A stretch of DNA of 64,000 nucleotides from Perkinsus olseni. Its lineage: Eukaryota; Perkinsozoa; Perkinsida; Perkinsidae. The notes below the pieces were generated by a model that saw only the letters and a program-made list of their open reading frames with translations, ran no database searches and was not told the DNA's origin. This document shows positions 37,719 through 46,620 of the stretch, in pieces. Within the stretch, counting starts at the first letter, position 1, and each line of letters opens with the position of its first letter. The position numbers and the translations under genes were made by a program. The stretch is from NCBI GenBank assembly GCA_013115135.1, contig JABANP010000049.1:62001-126000 (forward strand), written 5' to 3'.

Positions 37719-38498
37719 ATGAGATCCCTAACGACCTGGCTCCTTGCCACTCGGGTTATGGTCAACTGGGGTTCCCAACTCGGGTTCTTTGGCAAGTTCA
37801 TGGGCTTTAACGTGCCAGTGAAGTTCCCAACGGTCACGAACGTTACCCTCGATGTGGACGCTAACAGAACTATTGGATATATTATCATGGGGACTGACTT
37901 CCAGCCCTTCGTCAGTGATCGATATCCCCTCCTAGGAGGACCTCTCGAGTACACTGTCGACTATACAGCCAGGGACCGGGCGGTCGGCTCCTCCGAGGAC
38001 AGTATACCCAGATCTTACCTGGACGCGGTGATCGAGGCTGGTGGCTTGACTAATATTACTTACGGAAGTCCTAGGACAGTCCTTTCCAGCCTCGAGGATC
38101 CATCAGGGGCAGTCTTTGGCAGGCTATACCGCCCTCTTTTGAGAGGTAGATACAGTTTCAAGGATGGCAACCTGTTAGAGATAACTGTGAGGGTCACGAG
38201 CACCATGAGGGTGTTTATTCGTTGCAGAAGTCCCGTTGGTCGGAGACCTGTGCAGTTCTTCCGAAGATTCCAGCTAGTGCCTAATCCCTTTGCTCCTAAC
38301 TTATTCACGTTGGATGGGTCCGCATTAGGGTTCTTCAGAGGGGCGCAGCGAGTCTGCCCAAGGTTTGACATACGAGAGAACCCCCTCGTTCCTGAACGCA
38401 ACGGCGCATTTATATTTTCTGCTACCAGAGATACGTTGTTCGTGGTGCTTGGCGACTTCATTAAGGGCATCAAGCCTCTTATATTAACCAGAACTTGA
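37719..38498 (+). CDS. Lineage-specific secreted-type protein, intact family copy 2
   Basis: Uninterrupted 259-codon frame without introns, unusual for this locus. The N-terminus MRSLTTWLLATRVMVNWG could be a signal sequence. The body contains FVSDRYPLLGGPLEYTVDY (shared family core, residues ~66-85), LRGRYSFKDGNLLEITVRV, then a two-cysteine segment (FIRCRSP and RVCPRF) and a hydrophobic C-terminal strand LFVVLGDFIKGI. Predicted mostly beta. I do not recognise the family. It has a frame-shifted paralogue at 34039 and a truncated inverted one at 36478. The function is unknown. Confidence 0.75.
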   Translation: MRSLTTWLLATRVMVNWGSQLGFFGKFMGFNVPVKFPTVTNVTLDVDANRTIGYIIMGTDFQPFVSDRYPLLGGPLEYTVDYTARDRAVGSSEDSIPRSYLDAVIEAGGLTNITYGSPRTVLSSLEDPSGAVFGRLYRPLLRGRYSFKDGNLLEITVRVTSTMRVFIRCRSPVGRRPVQFFRRFQLVPNPFAPNLFTLDGSALGFFRGAQRVCPRFDIRENPLVPERNGAFIFSATRDTLFVVLGDFIKGIKPLILTRT

Positions 38499-40089
38499 GA
38501 GAGTAAACGTGAACTTCGTTGCGGCTCAGCCTGGGACTCCTTGACCGCTAAATTGGTCAGTTGCCTGCGTTTGGATGTTCTGTAGCCCGTTTTTGTAGTT
38601 CTGTATTCTGTATTCTGTAATTCTGTAAACGAGTGGAACTGTGAGTACTATTTCAGCTCCGCCGCTCAATTGGTGGTTGAGTTCAACAAGTAGTTCGAAC
38701 TCCTATGCTTGCATTGGAGACGCGGGCCTCTTCTGTCACCTCTGCCGCAGCCGTGAGGTTTGGACGGAACCCCTTCGTTCTTTATGTGACTAACTTCGTT
38801 GACCTCCGCCGCATTTCTAAGCGGATTCCGCTCACAGAGCTCAATCCGCTCGGTCTTTTCTTGCTTCCGGCTTACATCCAGGAAGAAACAAGAAGTGAAT
38901 CATCGTGTGTGTTAACAACGAACATGGCAAGCCGGCTGGACAGAGAAACATCGCAGCAGAAACGACAACAGCATGCAACAATGACATCACCAAACGTTCT
39001 TTCTTTTTCGGCAGCTCAATTTCCTCTTTTTACCCGTAGCCCGCCTGAAACAACGACTACATCGCCAGCTGATGATGATCAGAAAAGCCCAAGAAGGGCC
39101 CAAGAATTTCTCAAAATGCTACATAGTCCACACCGATGTACTGATTTTTGGGCAGCAAATGCACATATCGGTGAGCGGAAAGGAGCGCAGGGCTGACCCA
39201 ACCCAGGACCAGCCTTGTACTGCGAGCTGGTAGGTAGCTTACCAAAGATTCGTCGCAGCTTTCCGAATTATTTGTTGGAGTGCCCCCAAAAGTTTGACCA
39301 ATCACAAACGATGATCAACAACAGCAACAACAAGTTGTGAAGCCGAGGGGGGAGCCAACAGGATGAAAAGGAAGAGATTTTGTATTGCCATCGGGAAGCA
39401 AGATCAAATCGACTAAGGCGTTTACGCACATCTTGGACAAGCGCGAAATCGACCCCGTCACGATCGTTTCGAAAAAAACATTTGAGTTGAGTTCACAGCG
39501 TGTTAGCTGGTCATGCAGCCTCCCAGGTGATGAGCATTTCTTGAGAGTTGGGGCCTTTTCAGCATTCTCGCGTGCCCGCCAGTTACGGTAGAGTCAACTC
39601 GCAAGTGGCGACGAGCATCGGCAGATTCTCACGCTGATGCCCTCATCGGTCATCCTGTTTCTTGGGAAAGTCGGGCTGTGCGCTGCCGAGGAGGCGATCC
39701 ACTATCTTTAGAGATTTCCCCAATAGAAAACTGTCAGAGCGCGGAACCGTCTAGAGTGGCCCTGCTCTCCCGCTGCTCTTCTGCAGCCCTGTGTTCGGCA
39801 AATCCGACTATCTCTACCGGTGAGTGATATGATAGCAGCTCCGAAGTAGCAGTACAAGTACGGTGTATTCGTTCCAGCAGGCTTCCTAACTCATGTTCGC
39901 TAATTTTTCTCGATGTATTTTGGATTTTTTGTGCATGGTACGCCATTGATCGCAGAGAGTTGACCGTTCGAGTTCCGCACCACTTTCCAACAGTTTAGGT
40001 GAATTTTCCACGAGTATTGAGAACTACTGAGACGCAGCCTTTGACGACTTTACGTTGAGTTCGAACTTGAGCTCTCCCGAATAAAACAC
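38499..40089. other. Accessory spacer with duplicated segment
   Basis: Short GTATTCTGTA-type repeats lie near 38603-38625. A 163-codon plus ORF (38705-39196) spans the segment 38945-39055 that is duplicated at 35890-36000 and has no recognised domain. No gene is called. Confidence 0.4.
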
Positions 40090-42235
40090 CTACATCATGC
40101 CTCGGTTGGCTGTTGCCGTCCATGCCCCTCGGGATTCCTCCTTCGTAAGCGAACCAGCCTCGCTGGCCTTGGGCAGGAGACTTTTTAGAAAGTCGGACAA
40201 GTCGTTGCATTCAACACCCAACCTCATCAGGGCCGTGTCAAGTTGCATATGCTGTGTTAATGTCAGACCAGCAAAGGCAGGCAGCGGTGGCATTGTAGCT
40301 GAGCTCGGTGCCCTCAATGATGATAGACACAGTTCAACCGCGGTGGTGTCGCGGTATCCGACCTTTCCCACAGCAACAAGATACGCCAAAGCTTCTCGTG
40401 GTGATAGTAGCTGAGCCTCAGCAGATCCACGATGGGTAATCGATAATATGGTCGACGTGAGGGCCGCACAGAGGGTTGAGGAGGGCGTCGGTGGGGGTAT
40501 ATTACCAACAGACCTCGTGTAAGCAGTACCACTCCCGTGATAACCTACACAAAATTAATACACAAGGATCCCTGCACACCCTTATATACCGTCCTGTTCG
40601 GGCGAGGGTTGAGGTGCTCCGCCCTGAGCCGAGGAAGCCACAGCAGCATGGGCCGATAGGAGCTCTATTAAATCGGTGACTTTGCCGCGAGATTCCGTCG
40701 GCAGAGTGCCTGTCGAAGGCGATGAATGGCCCACGGAAAACCAACACTCTCACCACTATTATATCTTCTCATAACCTCATTATCCATAACGCACCAAAAC
40801 CTACCGCTGTTGTGACCGAACCGACCGAAGGCGACATAAAGATTCACGACCCTATACAGCGGTAACGCCGACAACCCGACTGCCGCATCGCCTCGAAGAG
40901 CTTGGGTGTTGATATAACAATTATGAGTTCGGAAAGGTGTGGTAGTAGTCGTCTCCAAAACCACCCTGTCAGCGGCCATTGTCGCTATCACTTTGTTCGT
41001 TATCCGGCTCTTCGCCAGAGACGAACAGAACTGCGCTATTTGCTCCAAGGTGAAATCTTTCATCTTCCTACGGGCGTGTACCGCCAATAAGTCTATCATA
41101 CCGTAACTTCCCTGCTTCTTCCCACCATCATATTGTTGGTGGAACTTCACCAAACCATACATGGCGTTGACCATCGCCTCCGGAGAGAGTCCGGTCCCAT
41201 GCTCGGCCTTGCGAGTAGTAGTGATATTATTTCTAATCGTATCCGACATAATGAGTATCAGTTTCTCGTCACAAACTCGGCACTTCGCCCACACCCTCAG
41301 TACAGCAGCAGCATCATCAGCTGTCATACCACCTCCGGTACTCGCGATATCTTCTATCCTAGTACTGAGTGACCTCAGCGTCACCTCTACCATCCCTTTC
41401 AGTGGTGACGCAGCGCAATAGCCCTCCTCAATGCCTCTCAAGGACTCCATTATTTTATCAACATTGAAAGCCTCCTTATGCTGAGCTAACATATGTAGCA
41501 AAGATCTCCACAGTTCTTCCTCTTCGTCTGACGCCGGTGATTCACAGTAACTCCTCATGTGGCCGATGGACCGGATAGACCATGCCACCGCCTGAGGGGT
41601 TCCTTGGGAAGCTTTTAGTAGATTCAGTAACCTCCGATAGCAAGCATCCCTCCACCACTCATACAGAGACAGATCCCCCTTCACGAAAGGCAAGGAGAAG
41701 TACAACAGAGAGGCGACCTCGCTGCTACCGAGGTCCTCGATAGAAACTGAGCCTTCTTCCGGGGCGACAAGCCGTCCAAGAAGCTTGTGGACGGTCTCGG
41801 TATTACCAACAACTCGTCGTAGTCCATCACTATTACTCATACTGTACGCTGAATGCAGCAGAGCTAGGAAGGCCCCGAGTTGCGGAGTGGGGGCTGATAG
41901 ATAGTACTGGGAGAAGTTCCTGAAGGGGACTGAATTCACTGGTCGAAGCATCATCACCGTCACTACATGTGTAATTCCTTCCATCCAGATATCATGGTAT
42001 CAAGACCTCTCTCCTCTTCGCTGCTCTCCTTAGCTGCCTTCACCAAAGCCCTTGCTTTCGATACTACTACTGTCGCGAACGAGGAGCTGACTGGGTCTTC
42101 AACTGTAGCACTTCCAGTACTGAAGTTGCGATGGACTGAGGCTGGTGCCGCAGGCCTCAAGTCCGACCGTCTAATAGTGGACCGCGGAGAGTGCTGTAGT
42201 AATAATAAAGATATCTTAGTAACATGCTTGATCAT
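40090..42235 (-). CDS. Mitochondrial helical-repeat RNA-binding-type protein (HPR/FASTK-like)
   Basis: Exon 1 (41967-42235) encodes a mitochondrial presequence (MIKHVTKISLLLLQHSPR to RNFSTGS). A 47-nt intron leads to a long exon (to about 40770), a short exon near 40620-40720 and a last exon ending at 40090. The product, about 560 residues, is almost all alpha-helical repeats: AAAVLRVWAKCRVCDEKLIL, LSPEAMVNAMYGLVKFH, FTLEQIAQFCSSLAKSRITN and LSPREALAYLVAVGKVGYRD. This W-A-KL-x-D-L layout is that of heptatricopeptide/FASTK-type organelle RNA proteins, which act in mitochondrial rRNA or mRNA processing. No RAP domain is seen. The junction near 40450-40600 is not certain. Confidence 0.65.
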
Positions 42236-42374
42236 ACTAAGATAATGTCCAACCTTTTTTACCACTAACTATAACGCAGCTAAGATACTCAGTGTTGATG
42301 GAAACAGTGTTAGTGGATAACGATATAGGGACAATTGACGTGGAGGGGAGCGACACCACCAACGACTAACGGCA

Positions 42375-43553
42375 TTATTTACTGGCCTTGGTGATGTCCT
42401 TCTTGATGGCCAGAGGCTTCCTCTTACTCTTCTTACTCTTCTTCTTATCATCGTCTCTCATGGCAGCATCACCACCATGGACGACTATCGAGATGACGAT
42501 ACACCATCAGCAACATTCTCCTGTCGTCACTACCTCGGATCTTCAAACGGTCCCTCCTCTCTCTCCGCCTCTTCGCCATCTTATCCCTAGTGGACAACGG
42601 CCTTCTGCCCTTCATTACACGCCCACCAGTGAGATCAATATCACCATCATCAACAACCACCTACCATCCACAGGACACTCTCAGTCGGTCAGTAAAGGCT
42701 TATATCCATCAGGAGACGTGCGCGTCTCGAATAACAGTGAATTCATGCCAAGATGCTCTGTTCGTAGCATCCTTACGAGCGCGCTTCCATATACCAGAAA
42801 GATCCTCAAAATCTCTCCCTAACCCGCTTCAACCACTATCACTGCTACTACCGCGTCAACATCCATAGTAGCGTCCATCTTCCCTTCATTCTTCTCCTTT
42901 CCTTCTCTCTGCCTTCTTAGCAAGCTTCTCTCGATACTCCGCGTCGACCCTCTGCAGGAAGGCGTGATGAGCTGCCTTAGATCGATTCTTTTCTTCATCG
43001 TAGTGTCAATCAACACCCCTACAGGCTCTCAACAACCACCCAACCTCCACAACACTACAGCCTCCTTGGGAGTAGGAAACATCGACAATGTTATTGTGCT
43101 TTGGCCGCTGCAACAACCTTTCTACCACCCTGCTGCTGCTGTAAACGTAGATGCAGTCGCAATAAACTCGAAAGCTGCTTTTGGAACTCTTCTGAAGTTG
43201 ATGGTTCGACCTAAAATACGTAACAAGTTCCGCAACAAAGATACGTAACCTAAGCTACGTATTTCGACCAAATCAAGGATACTCTCTCCATCACCAACTA
43301 CCTTAGTGCTGATTTTCTTCGGCAAGGCCCTCTTGCCAATCATCATCTTCTTGCCACCGCTCCTAGTGGCCCTTACCATGCAGTAGGAACCCTCTTCGAT
43401 CCCTGTGCGACCACCACCGGTTCACGGGAAGTAAAAATAATGTTTTCATCATTATTACTTTTTAGTCTGCAGCCAAACGCAGTTGACGCCCTCAGCCGTG
43501 TAGAGTTTGCCCAGTTCCACCAGGAATTTACTATTGTCCAGTAGTAATACCAT
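42375..43553 (-). CDS. SRP14: Signal recognition particle 14-kDa subunit; long basic tail
   Basis: ATG 43553 gives MVLLLDNSKFLVELGKLY, the family start (MVLLES..FL.EL..L), then VWLQTK, a short intron, and YCMVRATRSGGKKMM with ALPKKISTKV, matching CLLRATDGKKKIST. A later exon near 42920-42990 gives KAAHHAFLQRVDAEYREKL, the C-terminal helix. SRP14 with SRP9 binds the Alu domain of SRP RNA and slows elongation. The downstream lysine/arginine-rich exons (MAKRRRERRDRLKIRG and KKKSKKSKRKPLAIKK, stop at 42375) would give an unusually long tail. They could instead belong to a separate small gene; several junctions are unresolved. Confidence 0.65.
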
Positions 43554-43923
43554 AACTTCACCAAAAAACAAGGAGGACTACTGTTGACAAGACGGAACTC
43601 AGTACCGAAGCTTCGAAAGGACCACTTTATTAGACGAGATCAATTCCCAGGTGTACCTCAACCTCGACGAGGAACATAATTCTATCAAACAAGACACTCG
43701 CCGACAACAGCACCGATAACATTAAGACCGTATCATGCCGTAACATGCCTGAAGGAGAGGAGGCGGCTCGCCTCAGGCGGGGATGCCCATCAATCTACCC
43801 TTCTTTGAACTCAAGCATACAGGAGGAATATGATAACAACAACATCATCATGACAAGCTGTAGAACATGAGAATATCGAAGAATCAATCAAAGTCGAGCA
43901 TGGCCCTGTGAACGTACAGCTTG
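43554..43923. other. Intergenic, no gene recognised
   Basis: No ORF or RNA gene is supported. It probably contains the SRP14 promoter and the 3' region of the secreted protein gene. Confidence 0.4.
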
Positions 43924-44773
43924 TCAGCGCCGCAGAGGTATCACAACCTTCTTCCCGACACCGTCATCAGTATCCTCTCCGAGGTGTAACGTCCAGTGGC
44001 TGCCTTCAATGCAAAGACGAATATTATCGACCCGGAGTGGATATACGTTCATCATTCCTTCAGCCGTTGCTAGATCGGGGGTTGGATCATCTTCGTAATT
44101 GAACCAATGGCACGCGAAGGGAGGACGAACACTCCCATAGATAGAGATGTACGGGAAGCGCGTGGAGGCCCAGTTCTCGAGGGAGTCGAAGCTCAAGCGT
44201 GCCACCCCACTGTCACTAGAGTCGTCATGCCAGTAACCATCAACCACAACGCTGCCACCCAAAGTGCTCCCCATTTTTGCAAATCTGTTGCTGGTCCAGC
44301 TCGAGCCTTCCTTTGCGAGGTAGACAGGGCAGCTCAGGTAGTTGATTTTCTTCCTTCGCCTGCGTGTCTCGCGGAACATCACCAGCCGACCGTTCCTGGT
44401 ACAAAAGAGAGCTTGCTCTGCTGCGGCTCGCTGTTGATTGGCGAGTGGATAGGTATGGTCCCCGTCGACGGTAAAGCACTTCCCGGGTTTCAAGAACGTC
44501 GCAAAAGCACTGTCGTTGTAGGGGCTTAGTCCTCCCAGAGGCAATCAACGCGCCTTTGCTGTCGTGGTCCAAGTAGGAGAGGATGGTGACTCCAGGGGCG
44601 ATGGCATAGTGCAGGAACACGGTAGCCATTTCGGGCCAGCAGTCCTTGGTTACGTCATTAGCATAGCCAACATACTCACCAGGGGACAAGTCAATTCCAG
44701 TATCGGGAGTAGCTGCCATCCCGACACCAGCCAACTCCGATAAAGAGAGAAGAAGTACTGTTGGCGCTATCAT
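43924..44773 (-). CDS. Secreted protein of unknown function, one frame break
   Basis: ATG 44773 starts a clear signal peptide (MIAPTVLLLSLSELAGVGMA, probable cut before ATP). The mature part begins DTGIDLSPGEYVGYANDVTK with CWPEMATVFLHYAIAPG. After GALIA the frame must shift by one base near 44545 to continue GLSPYNDSAFATFLKPGKCF, ALFCTRNGRLVMFRE, SCPVYLAKE, DGYWHDDS and the end GVGKKVVIPLRR at 43924. The total is about 280 residues with several cysteines. I recognise no domain. No intron is visible. It does not resemble the family at 34-38 kb. Confidence 0.55.
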
Positions 44774-45465
44774 GGGTGAACTAAAGGGGACACTGAGTGA
44801 CAGCAAAGGTTGGTTTGCTTTATCGCTGACAACGAGATCAGCACGATTTAAGGGAGGAAGCGACGAAACAATCCCGGGGATGTTTCTACTGGCTTGGGTT
44901 ACGAGTATTTCCCAGCAACGGAGGGACGCGATGCTTCACAGGAGGGAGTGCGCCCGGATCTGCCTTAATCCTCACACTATCGCACAGAGTCGTTCGGGAA
45001 CAAACAGGAAAGGATTGGCCCACCCTTACAAGGGATTCCCCTGTCTCTTTGAAAAAAAGGTACGAGGTTCGAACCTGGAACGCCACTGCACCCGCCAACC
45101 GACCTAACCTTTTGGAGTATCCGCTCGACGCACCAGAGATTGGGGGGGACCCGAGCTTGGGGAAACCCGACTCAGGTCGCCCTTCGGGCGACCATCACCT
45201 CAAACCCGAAGGCCTAGGGTTATAGGTCATAGGTTATCCGAGAGTCAAAAGCGTAGTCCCAATCCTCTCCCGGGCGAGCGCGAAACTTCTTTAGAAAATG
45301 GCAACTTTCCTCAGAAATATGGTTTTTCCCGTGGGCTTGTACGCCAATACGGAAACTTGGCGGGGCGCGCGCTAAATACATCAGTCGCGTTGCTCGGCTC
45401 AGCACGCATCACCCCTCAGTGGCTGTTTTTTGGATAATAATACTACTACCCTATTACTCTCACTA
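44774..45465. repeat. Repeat-like spacer with tRNA-type B-box and strong hairpin
   Basis: GGTTCGAACC near 45065 lies in a GGTACGA..TCGAACCTG context also found near 2490 on the other strand, so the same repeat family is likely. On the minus strand this motif is followed by T7, a Pol III terminator-like run. A perfect 8-bp stem (GGTCGCCC / GGGCGACC, TTC loop) occupies 45175-45193. No ORF is supported. Confidence 0.35.
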
Positions 45466-46478
45466 TGGCTACTAACGTGATCCTGAGGGGCATGAGCATG
45501 AAGCCCTTGGGGATGATGGCCAAATGGTCCGCTTTTTATCCCGTCTCTGGGGCGGGGCTGTGCTGCATGAGGACAGCAGCGGCAGGATGGGGTGGTAATG
45601 ACGTTGGTAGAAGTAGATTATTCTCTACCACAACTCCCCAGAATCATCCCAGTACGTCACAGCACCTACACACCTGTCGTGATAACGTCATCGGGCGCAG
45701 GTATGATGAACGTGATGCCGACAACTTTTCTGTCACCATCCCGATGCCCTCCACAATACCCCAACAAGCCCGTGATGCAACAGCAGTCCAGGGGCATCGC
45801 CACTGTTGGTTTATGGGCTGCGAGACCGTAATGATATACCACTAACAACCGTTAGAATGGTCATTTTATCACGGTCAGATACGCTGCCTTCGACGCCGCC
45901 AGGGCCCTTCTCGACCCCCTCTCCCCAGGCACTATTTCACGACGATCTCCTGCTTCTCACCATTTCGTCATTCAGGTGTCGCCCTGAGCTACCTCTCTCT
46001 GGCTGCTGCTAGTCCCGCCCAGATCGGACAGGTGGCGTTGACGGTCCCTGCGGTATTGGGAGTTGGCTACCTTGCCCTGCAACTAGGGCAGAAGATGAGT
46101 AGCGGTGGAGCATTCCAGCACAACTACTTTATGCTCTTCCTGTATGATCATCAACCGCCAAAGCTCTTCCCTTGACGACCCTCTCCACCAGGTACCTCGT
46201 CATGAGCTTCGCCCCAACACCCTGCTTCCAGAATCTCTTTGCGGATCTCCTCTTCGTCGCGACCTGGCTGACAGTGACGTACTTCGCATTCTCGCTGCTA
46301 CCGGAGCTGGTCTTGAAGGACCACGTCTTCACCTTCTATCTGGTACTCTTCACCAATACGGCCACCTCTATCGCCTCACCTTCTTTTTCACTTTCAGTTG
46401 GCGTTCCTGCTGCCGATATTCCCCCTGGCCTTCTCGTTCATGCCCATCATCAACACCAGGTCATATTTGATGCTGTAA
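45466..46478 (+). CDS. Putative mitochondrial multi-span membrane protein, unknown
   Basis: ATG 45466 leads a basic presequence (RTAAAGWGGNDVGRSRLFS). Spliced downstream exons give GLWAARP then YAAFDAARALLDPL, a membrane segment VALTVPAVLGVGYLALQLGQ, then YLVMSFAPTPCFQNLFADLL, FVATWLTVTYFAFSLLPEL and LAFLLPIFPLAFSFMPII, ending at TAA 46478. There are about four hydrophobic spans. The exon junctions near 45690 and 45930 are uncertain. I do not recognise the family. It ends 142 bp upstream of the Xsc gene on the same strand, so a functional link is possible but unproven. Confidence 0.45.
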
Positions 46479-46620
46479 GGGGGATCAGAGAGGCGATGAC
46501 GATGCCGACCGCTGTGAGGTGTGTTTGAGTTGGTATAGTTTCCCCAGACCATATCTTTTTACTTGTGTTAGCCTCGCTTCAACCTCATGTCCCCTCAACA
46601 GGAGGTACCGTTAACCCTTC

